Below, one piece after another: positions 7,354-16,346 of a stretch of 64,000 nucleotides of DNA (position 1 is the first letter of the stretch; every line of letters starts with the position of its first letter). The notes under the pieces were generated by a model. It was not told the origin of the DNA. It searched no databases and was given only the letters and a program-made list of their open reading frames with translations. The position numbers and the translations under genes are program-made. The stretch covers positions 125,063 to 189,062 of the forward strand of contig DDGL01000003.1 in assembly GCA_002337605.1 (NCBI GenBank), in the 5' to 3' direction. This DNA comes from Flavobacteriaceae bacterium UBA1903 (GTDB lineage: Bacteria > Bacteroidota > Bacteroidia > Flavobacteriales > Flavobacteriaceae).

Positions 7354-8412
7354 ATGATCAATCTATACAACACCCATATTGCATCCCTTTCTATCCACCG
7401 TGTTGGGAACAAAAGCCGTAACGAAGGTATTTTACTTTCGGCTTCTCCTTATGAAATGGATGATGAGTTAACTCCTTTATTGAAAGAGTTTTTCTTGAAA
7501 CCCTTCCGTGATAAAGAAGAAAATTATTTCAACTTTCAGAATGAAGCAGATCTTGAATTCCACGAATTATACAACCTGGTTTCTGAAGGGTTTGCCAACC
7601 CAGATAGCATTCATGAGCAGAGCAAGAAAATAGCAAAACACTTATTCGATCAGGCTACACACCCACATATTAAAAGCGGTGAGGTGTATATTGCCTATAT
7701 GGAAAACCTGCAACTGGACAACGAAAAGGTAAACGCCATCGGTATTTTTAAATCTGAATTAAAACAGGATTTTCTTCAGTTTCGTGAAGGAGAGCATCAA
7801 CTGGACGCAGTGTTACAAGAGGGTGTTAACCTAAATAAACTGGACAAAGGGGCTATCATCTTCGACGTAAAAAAAGAAGAAGGTTATAAAATACTTTCCG
7901 TAGACAGTAATCGCTATGACGCACGGTATTGGCTAGAGAGTTTTTTAGGAGTTGAAGCCTTGGCAGACGATAATTTTTACACAAAAAAGTACTTGAAATT
8001 CTGTCAGGATTTTGCGAAAGACGTAGTATTACCTGCTGAAGACAAACAACAAGAAGTGATGTTTATGAATCGTGCGGTAAACCACTTTGCCAAAAACGAT
8101 ACGTTTGAAGAGACCTCTTTTATGAATGAAGTTATGGACAATCCGGACCTCATTCCAGAGTTCAAACACTATAAAACCGAGCAAGCACCTAAATATAAAA
8201 TTGAAGACGTCACCAACTTCCCTATTGCCAATACAGCAGTAACTGCCGCACGCAAAAAAATTAAAAACGTAATTAATCTGGACACCAACATCCAGATCAA
8301 ACTGGATTTTATAAACCCGGAAAGTGCCGACAAGTTTGTAGAAAAAGGCTGGGACGAAGAAAAGCAGATGTATTATTACCTGGTGTATTTTAACAAAGAA
8401 CAGAAGAGCTAA
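7354..8412 (+). CDS. Nucleoid-associated protein (NdpA/YejK-like)
   Basis: This 352-residue protein resembles the 37-kDa nucleoid-associated proteins. It begins with IASLSIHRVGNK, a typical opening, and carries the conserved block IFKSELKQDFLQF near residue 130 and a C-terminal IQIKLDFIN...KQMYYYLVYFN stretch. Family members bind the nucleoid, but their detailed role is uncertain. The ATG was chosen because it immediately precedes the conserved opening. A palindrome and a long inverted repeat follow the gene. Confidence 0.85.
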   Translation: MINLYNTHIASLSIHRVGNKSRNEGILLSASPYEMDDELTPLLKEFFLKPFRDKEENYFNFQNEADLEFHELYNLVSEGFANPDSIHEQSKKIAKHLFDQATHPHIKSGEVYIAYMENLQLDNEKVNAIGIFKSELKQDFLQFREGEHQLDAVLQEGVNLNKLDKGAIIFDVKKEEGYKILSVDSNRYDARYWLESFLGVEALADDNFYTKKYLKFCQDFAKDVVLPAEDKQQEVMFMNRAVNHFAKNDTFEETSFMNEVMDNPDLIPEFKHYKTEQAPKYKIEDVTNFPIANTAVTAARKKIKNVINLDTNIQIKLDFINPESADKFVEKGWDEEKQMYYYLVYFNKEQKS

Positions 8413-8414
8413 CG

Positions 8415-8479
8415 TTCTAAGATCTTAGAATAACAAATCCCAAATTCCAATGACAGTTAGTTTTTGGAACTTGGGATTT
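8415..8479. repeat. Palindrome and long inverted repeat after the nucleoid-associated gene
   Basis: TTCTAAGATCTTAGAA (8415-8430) is a perfect 16-bp palindrome. Next to it, AAATCCCAAATTCCA (8435-8449) and TGGAACTTGGGATTT (8464-8478) form a 15-bp near-perfect inverted repeat with a loop of about 14 bases. The pair may terminate transcription. The second element also resembles AATCCCAAATTCCA repeats dispersed in flavobacterial intergenic DNA. Confidence 0.6.
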
Positions 8480-8500
8480 ACTTTTTGGATTTGTTTTTTC

Positions 8501-8508
8501 TACGTTTG
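8501..8508 (+). promoter_or_regulatory. TACGTTTG promoter element
   Basis: TACGTTTG matches TAnnTTTG. It lies about 57 bases before the TTG start of the ABC ATPase and after the inverted repeat, so it would drive the ATPase-permease pair. Confidence 0.5.
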
Positions 8509-8564
8509 TAACAAAATCACTCCCTATTCGTCATATGGGTAGCTAATCTCCAAAAACCAATCTC

Positions 8565-9464
8565 TTGGAAACAATTCTTACGATTAACAATCTCACCAAA
8601 AAGTTTGGTCCCATTACAGCTGTAAACGACCTCTCCTTCAGTATTGAAAAAGGAAACGTTTATGGAATTTTAGGCCCCAACGGAAGTGGAAAATCTACTA
8701 CCCTTGGCATTGTCTTAAATGTTGTAAACAAAACCAGTGGCGATTATAACTGGTTTAACGGAACCCAATCTACACACGAAGCCTTAAAAAAAGTAGGCGC
8801 CATTATAGAGCGTCCCAACTTTTACCCGTATATGACGGCAGCACAAAACCTGGAGCTGGTGTGTAAAATTAAAGGAGTAGATACGTCAAAAATAGATGAG
8901 AAGCTTGAGGTAGTAGAATTGCACGAGCGAAAACACAGCAAGTTCAGTACTTTCTCTTTGGGAATGAAACAACGTCTGGCAATTGCTTCGGCATTGTTAA
9001 ACGATCCTGAGATCTTAATTCTGGATGAGCCTACCAACGGGTTAGATCCGCAGGGGATTCATCAAATCCGGGGCATTATAAAGCAAATAGCCAGCGAGGG
9101 AACTACCATTTTACTAGCGTCTCACTTATTGGACGAAGTAGAAAAAGTATGTACGCACGTTGTAATTTTACGAAAAGGAGTAAGCTTGTACAGCGGCAGT
9201 GTAGAAGGCATGAATGCCAGCCACGGGTTCTTTGTAGTAAGCGCTGCAAACAAAGCACAACTGCAAGCCGAACTAGCCAGCAACCCGGCCTTTGGCACCG
9301 TAAAAGAAGAAGGCGAAACGCTTATTGCGTACTTAAACGAACCTATGGATGCTTCTGCATTTAACTCACAAATGCACGCGAAGGGAATTACACTTTCACA
9401 CCTGGTGAAACGTAAAGAAAGCCTTGAAGAACAATTCCTGGAAATTACCAAAAACCTCAACTAA
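8565..9464 (+). CDS. ABC transporter ATP-binding protein (ABC-2 type exporter)
   Basis: This is the 299-residue ATPase of an ABC-2-type export system. Walker A GPNGSGKST lies near residues 37-45, the signature FSLGMKQRL near 134, and Walker B LILDEPTNGLDP near 156. A C-terminal regulatory extension of about 80 residues is typical of the CcmA/BcrA group. The start is TTG; no ATG lies suitably before the conserved ILTINNLTKKFG. The permease begins 5 bases after its stop, so the two are co-translated. The exported substrate (antibiotic, lipid, peptide) cannot be deduced. Confidence 0.94.
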   Translation: METILTINNLTKKFGPITAVNDLSFSIEKGNVYGILGPNGSGKSTTLGIVLNVVNKTSGDYNWFNGTQSTHEALKKVGAIIERPNFYPYMTAAQNLELVCKIKGVDTSKIDEKLEVVELHERKHSKFSTFSLGMKQRLAIASALLNDPEILILDEPTNGLDPQGIHQIRGIIKQIASEGTTILLASHLLDEVEKVCTHVVILRKGVSLYSGSVEGMNASHGFFVVSAANKAQLQAELASNPAFGTVKEEGETLIAYLNEPMDASAFNSQMHAKGITLSHLVKRKESLEEQFLEITKNLN

Positions 9465-9469
9465 CCGCT

Positions 9470-10306
9470 ATGCTACGACTCCTTTCTATAGAATTACAAA
9501 AACTGAAATACAACCGTTCTGCAAAGGTTATTTCTATTATTTACTTTGTACTCATTACGTTTATAGCGCTTATTGCTTCGATAGAATTTAATATCGGCAA
9601 AGTGAATTTCAGAGTAGCAGATCAGGGGATTTTCAACTTTCCTTTCATCTGGCACTTTAATACCTATATGGCGGCCATTTTAAAGATCTTCTTTGCCATT
9701 GTCATCGTATCCATGATGAGTAACGAATACAGCTACCGAACCCTAAAACAAAACCTGATAGATGGATTGAGCAAGCGCGAATTTGTGCTTTCAAAGTTTC
9801 TCACGGTTATTGGTTTTGCCATTATTTCAACAATATTTGTCTTTGTTGTTTCTATGATCCTGGGGCTTAGCTTCTCAGATTATAAAGAATTCGGAATCAT
9901 TTTCAGTGATATGGAATACCTTCTGGCCTACTTTATTAAGCTGGTAGGATTCTTTGCCTTCTGTCTTTTCTTAGGGGTCTGGGTAAAACGCTCGGCTTTT
10001 GCCATTGGATTTTTAGTGGTCTGGTGGATCGCTGAAAGTATTATCTATGGCTTGCTGAAATGGCAACTTTTTAAAGGAACAGACATCGCTGAAAATATAT
10101 CACAGTTCTTTCCGCTCTCAGCAATGAGCAATCTTATTAAAGAGCCTTTTACACGTTTAGGCGGGGTGCAATCTGCTGCAAACCAATTAGGGGAAGAGTT
10201 TACCAAAACCTACGATGTAGAGCTGGTACCCGTCCTTATTGTTTCGGTGTGGACCTTCCTTTTTATCTATTGGAGTTACGCCTTACTAAAGCGTCGTGAT
10301 TTATAA
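9470..10306 (+). CDS. ABC-2 type permease
   Basis: This 278-residue integral membrane protein partners the preceding ATPase. It has about six predicted helices: the first at residues 21-42, then around 65-82, 108-132, 150-168, 173-195 and a last one near 250-272. A cytoplasmic stretch SNEYSYRTLKQNLIDGLSK sits between helices 2 and 3, as in BcrB-type permeases. It ends ALLKRRDL. Only 5 bases separate it from the ATPase gene. No accessory protein gene follows; the next gene encodes a large secreted protein with its own spacing. Confidence 0.9.
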   Translation: MLRLLSIELQKLKYNRSAKVISIIYFVLITFIALIASIEFNIGKVNFRVADQGIFNFPFIWHFNTYMAAILKIFFAIVIVSMMSNEYSYRTLKQNLIDGLSKREFVLSKFLTVIGFAIISTIFVFVVSMILGLSFSDYKEFGIIFSDMEYLLAYFIKLVGFFAFCLFLGVWVKRSAFAIGFLVVWWIAESIIYGLLKWQLFKGTDIAENISQFFPLSAMSNLIKEPFTRLGGVQSAANQLGEEFTKTYDVELVPVLIVSVWTFLFIYWSYALLKRRDL

Positions 10307-10380
10307 ATAACCACCACCTGTAAGTTTTCCAGTGTAGCAGGTACTAAATATTCCTTATATTTAGCTACCAATCTCATACT

Positions 10381-12822
10381 ATGCAAAATCGTTACCTTTT
10401 TTTTCTTTTAGTAGTTATAACCAGTTTCAGCCAGGCACAGCAAATAGGGCAATTTGTTCAATATAATGGGCGGTTTGACTATACAGGCGTAGGAAACACC
10501 TTAAATCTTTCCGAAAATAACGGAAATGCCACGTGTGAGATTCTAACCGAAAGCAGCGCAGATTTACTGTTACAACCAGGGCAAACTGTCGTTGCGGCTG
10601 CACTCTACTGGGCAGGTTCCGGCGATGGAGATTTTGATGTGGAACTTAATGGAACCCCTGTTTCTTCTTCAAGAGAATTTAACTATGAGTTTGACAATGG
10701 CGGGACTGTATTCAATTATTTTGCTGCGTATGCCGATGTCACTTCCATTGTAAATGCAACCTTGAACGGCACCTATACCCTTTCGGAATTAGACCTCACC
10801 GAAGCTATTTTACCCTATTGTACAGCAAATAATGGTACCGGAACTAATTTTGGAGGATGGGCCATGTATGTTATTTATGAAGACACTACCTTACCACTGA
10901 ATCAAATTATTTTGTTTGATGGACTGGAAGGCGTTTCAGCAGCTAACCCCGAAATAAACATCCTTTTAGAAAACTTAAATGTTCTGGATAACACAGGCGC
11001 TAAAATTGGTTTCCTGGCCTGGGAAGGCGACCAGGGAATCGCGGTTAATGAAACACTTTCTATCAACGGAAATATCTTAAGCAACGCCCCTTTAAATCCG
11101 GAAAACAATCAGTTTAATGGGACCAATTCTTTTACAGGATCGGATGAGTTATTTAATATGGATCTAGATTTTTATAGTATTGAAAATAACATAAACCCTG
11201 GTGATAACACAGCAGCCATACAAGTAACCTCAGGGCAGGATCTGGTGATGCTAAATAATATAATCACGGTCCTGAACGTAGAACTCCCGGATGCTACTAT
11301 TGTTATAGACGATGCCTTTGGAGCAGATACGTGTGGCGATCGTGATATCACGGTAGAATACACCGTTTTTAATGTGAACAGCACAGGCGAACTCCCTGCA
11401 AATGTACCCATTGCATTTTATGCCGGGGGAACGTTGACGGGTCAGACAGCAACCACAATGGTGCTGCCTATTGACGGCTCAGAAAGTGGATCTATAGACC
11501 TTTCGATTCCTGCAGGTGTACCAGCCGATTTCCAGTTAGTAGCTTCGGTAGACGATGCTGGTGGCGGGGTAAGCACTGTAAATGAACTAGACGAAAACAA
11601 TAACCTTTTCACTATCGATTTCAGCTTACAGGTATTTCCGGATGTTACCACAAATGTTGAGGATCTCGAACTATGCGATGTTTTTGGTACTGAAACTTTT
11701 AATCTGAATGACGCGACAGAAGATGTGACCGATGCCGATACCATTACATTTCACCTTACCGAAGAAAACGCACAAGATGATGTAAATCCCATCCCAAATC
11801 CTGAGGCTTATGAAAACATAGACAACCCACAAACTATCTGGGTACGTGCTTCCAATCCAAACTGTTTCAGCATCGATAGTTTTATGATTGAGGTGGTTGT
11901 TTGTCCGTTACCCGATGCGACCATTGCCATTACGAATGACCTGAATGCCTGCCGACTTAGAGATTTACCCATTATGTACACGGTATTTAATACCAACGGT
12001 ACTGCCCCACTCCCGGCCAATACTCCAATTGCATTTTACCTGGACGGCACTTTAGTAGCACAGGCAGATACTCAAAATACCATACCTGCTGGCGGAAGTG
12101 AACCCGGTGTTTTAGTACTTACTTTGGCCGACACTGTGCCGAATACTTTTACCCTGCTTTTAGTGGTAGACGATGACGGTACTGGCAACGGCTTTGTTTT
12201 TGAACTGAACGACACCAACAACGAATTTGAAATTAAAGTGGTATTTGGCAGCATACCTCCCATTGGTCCCCTACCCGATCTTGAATATTGTGACGAAGGT
12301 TTTGATATGGCTACGTTTAACTTAGTCGACGAACTAAACGACCTTATCTCCCCGAACTCAGGAGACACGATTACCTATTTCGTAACTGAAGAAGATGCGA
12401 TCGCAAACACCAACTCGATTGAAGACCCAGAGCGGTTTGTAAATTCCAGCGACCCTCAAGAGGTCTTTGTAAGACTGGAAAATGAGATCTGTTTTACTAC
12501 GGCTTCGTTTATAGTGCGTACCAGGAATTGCGAACCAGAAATCCCGCAAGGAATATCACCCAACGGGGACGGCTTAAATGATGTCTTTAAAATTGAAACC
12601 ATCTTAAATGTATTTACAGATTTTAACCTAAAAATCTATAGTAGAGAAGGAAATTTGATCTACGAAGGGGGTAATGACGAAGGCCTTTGGGACGCGATCC
12701 CGAACACTGGCATCTTACAGCAAAATACGGTGGTACCAGTTGGAACCTATTATTATGTACTCCAGCTAAACGACCCTGAATACCCTGAAGCGTATCTGGG
12801 ATATGTGTATGTAAATTATTAA
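10381..12822 (+). CDS. Secreted protein with type IX secretion type-B sorting domain and internal duplication
   Basis: This is an 813-residue exported protein. It has an N-terminal signal peptide (FFLLVVITSFSQAQ), a roughly 280-residue first domain, then two copies of a ~205-residue unit (about 301-505 and 510-712). Both units open with LPDATI and contain LPANxPIAFYxxGTL, and both end in a smaller submodule that finishes with a Cys-Phe. The C-terminal 90 residues (ISPNGDGLNDVF, then KIYSREGNLIYEG and VPVGTYYYVLQLND) are the gliding-associated CHU_C/type-B sorting domain recognised by the type IX system. The unit resembles CARDB-like Ig folds. A surface or adhesive role is inferred; no catalytic motif was seen. 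Confidence 0.9.
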   Translation: MQNRYLFFLLVVITSFSQAQQIGQFVQYNGRFDYTGVGNTLNLSENNGNATCEILTESSADLLLQPGQTVVAAALYWAGSGDGDFDVELNGTPVSSSREFNYEFDNGGTVFNYFAAYADVTSIVNATLNGTYTLSELDLTEAILPYCTANNGTGTNFGGWAMYVIYEDTTLPLNQIILFDGLEGVSAANPEINILLENLNVLDNTGAKIGFLAWEGDQGIAVNETLSINGNILSNAPLNPENNQFNGTNSFTGSDELFNMDLDFYSIENNINPGDNTAAIQVTSGQDLVMLNNIITVLNVELPDATIVIDDAFGADTCGDRDITVEYTVFNVNSTGELPANVPIAFYAGGTLTGQTATTMVLPIDGSESGSIDLSIPAGVPADFQLVASVDDAGGGVSTVNELDENNNLFTIDFSLQVFPDVTTNVEDLELCDVFGTETFNLNDATEDVTDADTITFHLTEENAQDDVNPIPNPEAYENIDNPQTIWVRASNPNCFSIDSFMIEVVVCPLPDATIAITNDLNACRLRDLPIMYTVFNTNGTAPLPANTPIAFYLDGTLVAQADTQNTIPAGGSEPGVLVLTLADTVPNTFTLLLVVDDDGTGNGFVFELNDTNNEFEIKVVFGSIPPIGPLPDLEYCDEGFDMATFNLVDELNDLISPNSGDTITYFVTEEDAIANTNSIEDPERFVNSSDPQEVFVRLENEICFTTASFIVRTRNCEPEIPQGISPNGDGLNDVFKIETILNVFTDFNLKIYSREGNLIYEGGNDEGLWDAIPNTGILQQNTVVPVGTYYYVLQLNDPEYPEAYLGYVYVNY

Positions 12823-13025
12823 TTATCGAGATTTACCAAGCGGCACACTCTTTTGGAAATAGTATAACCATATAAACACTTAATTTTTTTTAAACGTTTG
12901 TATACATTTATAAGTATTTAAAACGCCTATTAGATGCTTATAGCTTAAAAGTGTCTTCTATACACTACTTTAGTTGAATAAGAGGCTATTGACTCTATAA
13001 AGAATTAGCACTAATTTGAATAACA

Positions 13026-13598
13026 ATGAACCGATTAGCTAGAATTCTAGAAAAGAACATTTCTGGAAAAAAAGTATTAGGCCTTTTTATCTTGACCAAT
13101 GTTGTTTACCTATTTATGTTATTGGTAACTATTCCAAAAACAATGGGATTCTCAAACGGAATGAAGTTGTTGGATATGTTGCCAACAGGGTATGATTGGA
13201 ATTATGTTAATGAATTATTTAGTACTCTTGGAGAAAATGGACGTAAAACCTATCTAACTAAACAGATACCTGTGGATATGATTTATCCACTACTTTTTGG
13301 GCTGACCTATTCTTTGCTTTTTGCATATTTTCTAAAAAAATTAAACAAACTTAAATCCCCTTTTACCTATCTTTCTCTATTACCTATAATTGCCGGAATT
13401 GCGGATTATCTGGAGAATTTTGGGATTATCACTATGTTGAACAACTATCCAGAATTGACAGAGGCTACAGTTAGTGTAACCAATACTTTTTCAGTTATAA
13501 AAAGCATTACAACCAGCATATTTTTTATTGCTTTGTTTGTAATCTTAATAATACTTGGAGTTAAATCCGTAAAAAAAATCAAACTTAGGAAGAACTGA
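13026..13598 (+). CDS. Four-helix membrane protein of unknown function
   Basis: This 190-residue protein has predicted membrane helices at about residues 17-36, 84-103, 113-132 and 156-178, and a basic C-terminus (KSVKKIKLRKN). The first loop (about 40-80) contains GMKLLDMLPTGYDW and faces outward if the N-terminus is inside. I do not recognise a characterised family, although similar proteins occur in other bacteria as far as I recall. The gene and the 200 bases before it are noticeably AT-richer than their neighbours. It is not in an operon. Confidence 0.75.
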   Translation: MNRLARILEKNISGKKVLGLFILTNVVYLFMLLVTIPKTMGFSNGMKLLDMLPTGYDWNYVNELFSTLGENGRKTYLTKQIPVDMIYPLLFGLTYSLLFAYFLKKLNKLKSPFTYLSLLPIIAGIADYLENFGIITMLNNYPELTEATVSVTNTFSVIKSITTSIFFIALFVILIILGVKSVKKIKLRKN

Positions 13599-13681
13599 GG
13601 TAAAAATCAATAGCAAAAAGTATAGTTAAGGTCTAAAAATAAGTTTTAGATATTCGTTCTAAAGACCTGTAAGCAAATCTT

Positions 13682-14776
13682 CTACACGTTAAACCTAAAA
13701 TGCATCACATCGCCATCCTTTACGATGTACTCTTTTCCTTCAACTCCCATTTTCCCTGCTTCCTTTACTTTGGCTTCGCTGCCATAGTGCACGTAATCAT
13801 CGTATTTAATTACTTCAGCACGTATAAATCCTTTTTCGAAATCGGTGTGGATCACGCCTGCTGCTTGTGGCGCAGTAGACCCAATTGGAATGGTCCACGC
13901 ACGAACTTCCTTCACTCCTGCCGTAAAGTAGGTTTGTAGGTTTAATAAGTTGTAAGCCCCACGAATAAGCTTGGCAGAGCCTGGTTCTTCCAGTCCAAGG
14001 TCTTCCAGGAACATCTGGCGTTCTTCATAGGTTTCTAATTCGGTGATGTCTGCTTCGGTTCCAACGGCCAGAATGATCACTTCGGCGTTTTCATTGGCTA
14101 CAGCCTCTTTTACTTTGTCTACGTAGGCATTTCCATTGGCTGCGGCGTTTTCATCTACATTACACACATACATAACTGGTTTGTCTGTGATAAACTGTAA
14201 GGGTTTTACAAACTCCTCTCTGTCGTCTTCAGAAATTTCAATAGCTCTTACTGAAATTCCCTGGTCCAGACCTTCTTTTATTTTCAAAAGAATTGCTTCT
14301 TCTTTCTGTGCCTCTTTGTTACCGGTTCTTGAAGCACGCTTTACCTTTTCCAGTTTTTTTTCAGTTGTATCAAGGTCTTTTAACTGTAGTTCAATATCTA
14401 TTGTTTCTTTATCACGAATAGGATCTACACTCCCATCTACGTGTACAATATTATCGTTGTCAAAACAACGTAACACGTGCAGAATAGCGTCGGTTTCGCG
14501 AATATTTCCTAAAAACTGATTTCCTAATCCTTCCCCTTTGCTCGCTCCTTTTACAAGTCCTGCAATATCCACGATTTCTACAGTAGCGGGCAATACACGT
14601 TCTGGGTTCACCAGTTCTTCCAGCTTTACCAGACGGCTATCCGGAACATTTACTACCCCTATATTGGGTTCGATCGTACAAAACGGGAAATTTGCGCTTT
14701 GTGCCTTGGCATTAGACAAACAATTAAAAAGGGTGGATTTTCCAACATTGGGTAATCCTACAATACCTGCTTTCAT
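13682..14776 (-). CDS. ychF: YchF/OLA1-family P-loop ATPase
   Basis: This 364-residue ribosome-associated nucleotide hydrolase of the Obg-related superfamily prefers ATP to GTP in characterised members. The P-loop is GLPNVGKSTLFN at residues 7-18, and DIAGLVKGASKGEGLGNQFL marks switch II. The NVDE motif replaces the NKxD of true GTPases, which fits the YchF group. The TGS domain closes the protein (ACA: GAYNLLNLQTYFTAGVKEVRAW, then GFIRAEVIKYDDYV). Length and order are standard. It is a single gene with a TATATTTG promoter element upstream. Confidence 0.97.
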   Translation of the reverse strand: MKAGIVGLPNVGKSTLFNCLSNAKAQSANFPFCTIEPNIGVVNVPDSRLVKLEELVNPERVLPATVEIVDIAGLVKGASKGEGLGNQFLGNIRETDAILHVLRCFDNDNIVHVDGSVDPIRDKETIDIELQLKDLDTTEKKLEKVKRASRTGNKEAQKEEAILLKIKEGLDQGISVRAIEISEDDREEFVKPLQFITDKPVMYVCNVDENAAANGNAYVDKVKEAVANENAEVIILAVGTEADITELETYEERQMFLEDLGLEEPGSAKLIRGAYNLLNLQTYFTAGVKEVRAWTIPIGSTAPQAAGVIHTDFEKGFIRAEVIKYDDYVHYGSEAKVKEAGKMGVEGKEYIVKDGDVMHFRFNV

Positions 14777-14819
14777 GACTTCTATTCTTTTCTTGTAGCG
14801 ACCTCGCTATTTTAGCCGG

Positions 14820-14827
14820 CAAATATA
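14820..14827 (-). promoter_or_regulatory. TATATTTG promoter element of ychF
   Basis: On the minus strand TATATTTG (followed by CC) matches TAnnTTTG exactly. It is 44 bases upstream of the ychF start codon. Confidence 0.55.
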
Positions 14828-14900
14828 CGGTATAGTTCCTATAAACACCTATAATTTAGAAGGTGATATATGTAAAAAATAGGAAAAATTTGAGGGGGCG

Positions 14901-14935
14901 TTGGCAGTACTTTAACATATCATACAGTACATTTG
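14901..14935 (+). promoter_or_regulatory. Promoter region with TTGGCA, TTAACA and TACATTTG
   Basis: TTGGCA begins 65 bases before the ATG at 14966. TTAACA follows at 14912 and TACATTTG, a perfect TAnnTTTG, at 14928-14935. The same elements occur at the same distances before the secreted protein at 17377: TTGGCA to ATG is 65 bases and TTGGCA to the TA element is 27 bases in both. Confidence 0.5.
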
Positions 14936-14965
14936 GATTACATAAAACAGTAAAACCAATACATT

Positions 14966-15460
14966 ATGAAAACGATACTTAGCTTACTTTGTGTAGCACT
15001 ACTCTCGACAGTAGCTGTAAATGCACAAGTTCAAAAAGACACGCAGAAAAAAACAACCACCAAAAAAGTGCGTGTAACAGACGATAAAGCAATTACTACA
15101 AAAGTAGTTGAAGACACAGATGAAGAAATTGACGTGATTGAAGTGGAAGATAACAATATGGAAGATCAGGCAAAAAAAATAAAGAAAATAGACGCCGACA
15201 GAACTGAAGTTATAGGTGAAAACACCGCTGAAAATGCTTCCAATAAAATGAAGGTTGCTCAGAAAATGAAAGCGCAGCAAAGTGAGCTGGAAAGATCTAA
15301 GCAAATGCAACTGGAAAAAGCAGAAAAGGAAAAAATGGCTTTACTAAAAATGAAAGAGCAAAGGATGGCGGAGCTTGAAAAAAGAAAGCAAGAATTACAA
15401 TCGCGTCCAAAAGGGATGGCAAAATTGAAAAAAGATCCAGATGGTGACGGAATAAATTAA
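14966..15460 (+). CDS. Small secreted coiled-coil protein of unknown function
   Basis: This is a 164-residue exported protein. A signal peptide (residues 1-20, ending VNAQ) is followed by a Lys/Thr-rich stretch (KKTTTKKVRVTDD). After a short acidic segment a long charged helix runs from about residue 80 to 150, rich in Lys, Glu, Met and Gln with heptad character. The C-terminus (KKDPDGDGIN) is a short calcium-loop-like DxDGDGxN motif. The family is not recognised. The N-terminal TTKKxxVTD wording is shared with the secreted protein at 17377, and the two genes share promoter architecture, so they may be divergent relatives under the same control. Confidence 0.75.
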   Translation: MKTILSLLCVALLSTVAVNAQVQKDTQKKTTTKKVRVTDDKAITTKVVEDTDEEIDVIEVEDNNMEDQAKKIKKIDADRTEVIGENTAENASNKMKVAQKMKAQQSELERSKQMQLEKAEKEKMALLKMKEQRMAELEKRKQELQSRPKGMAKLKKDPDGDGIN

Positions 15461-15477
15461 GACCATCGACAAACACT

Positions 15478-15511
15478 AAAAAAACCCACCAGTTCTGGTG
15501 GGTTTTTTTAG
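15478..15511. terminator. Bidirectional terminator between converging genes
   Basis: AAAAAACCCACCAG/CTGGTGGGTTTTTT is a strong stem with a short loop and T-tracts on both strands. It serves the secreted coiled-coil gene on the plus strand and the alpha/beta hydrolase gene on the minus strand. Confidence 0.92.
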
Positions 15512-15521
15512 TGCTTTTTTT

Positions 15522-16337
15522 TTAATACCCCAGTTCCCCGTGAAGTGAAATAGCAAATTCCTGATAGGTCGATAGATTGTTGTGTTTTCCACCTTTTATC
15601 GTAATCATTTTCCTGGTTTCTTCGGGAAATACCTGATATAACTTTTCTCCAGATTGAAAAGGGACAACACCATCCTCGGTCCCGTGGAAAATTGTTACTC
15701 TTGAGGCCACATTATTTGCATAGGTTCCGGTGTTAAAATTATATTTTAAAAGTTTTTCGGCTGGCAAAAAAGGGTATCGTGTTTTTACAACATCGGTTAA
15801 ACTATAAAACGGTGCCTCCAGGAGTAACTTTCTGGGATTCTTTTTAGAGGCAACATAGGTTGCAAATGTACTTCCTAGTGACCTTCCATAGAGCGTTAAT
15901 TGGGATTCCGGGAAGAATTCATTTGCCTTTTCATAAAAAGCAAGCGCATCCTGATACATTTTTTTTTCGGTACGGTTTCCTGTACTTTTCCCATACCCCC
16001 GGTAGTCCATCATGATCACGTTGAAATTATGCTGGGTAAACTGAGAGGCTATCGTGCCCCATTTTGATAAATTGTGTGCATTTCCGTGAAAATACACCAC
16101 CAGGCCATTTGGCTTATTCACCTTAAAGTAAAGCGCATTGAGACGAGCTCCGTCTTCGGTGTCGATAAATAGTTCTTCAAAGCTTACGTTATCCTCTAGT
16201 GACGGGAAACTATAGGTATAGTCCTGGTCTAAATCTTTAGGAAGAAAGATAAACTTCTCCTGAAATGTGTAAATACCTCCAACAGCAAGTAAAACCACAA
16301 TAAGGAGGGCGAGTAGAAATTTTAAAACTCTTTTCAT
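15522..16337 (-). CDS. Membrane-anchored alpha/beta hydrolase
   Basis: This 271-residue serine hydrolase has one N-terminal helix (about residues 7-24) that anchors it in the inner membrane or acts as a signal sequence. The oxyanion-hole motif YFHGNAHNL is at 82-90, the nucleophile elbow GRSLGS gives S153, the acid is probably D222 (FHGTEDGVVPF) and the histidine H252 (GGKHNN). It belongs to the Bem46/ABHD13-like group. It is the second gene of a pair, 9 bases after a paralog in the same direction. The natural substrate is unknown; esters or peptides are possible. Confidence 0.88.
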   Translation of the reverse strand: MKRVLKFLLALLIVVLLAVGGIYTFQEKFIFLPKDLDQDYTYSFPSLEDNVSFEELFIDTEDGARLNALYFKVNKPNGLVVYFHGNAHNLSKWGTIASQFTQHNFNVIMMDYRGYGKSTGNRTEKKMYQDALAFYEKANEFFPESQLTLYGRSLGSTFATYVASKKNPRKLLLEAPFYSLTDVVKTRYPFLPAEKLLKYNFNTGTYANNVASRVTIFHGTEDGVVPFQSGEKLYQVFPEETRKMITIKGGKHNNLSTYQEFAISLHGELGY

Positions 16338-16346
16338 TTCTTATAA

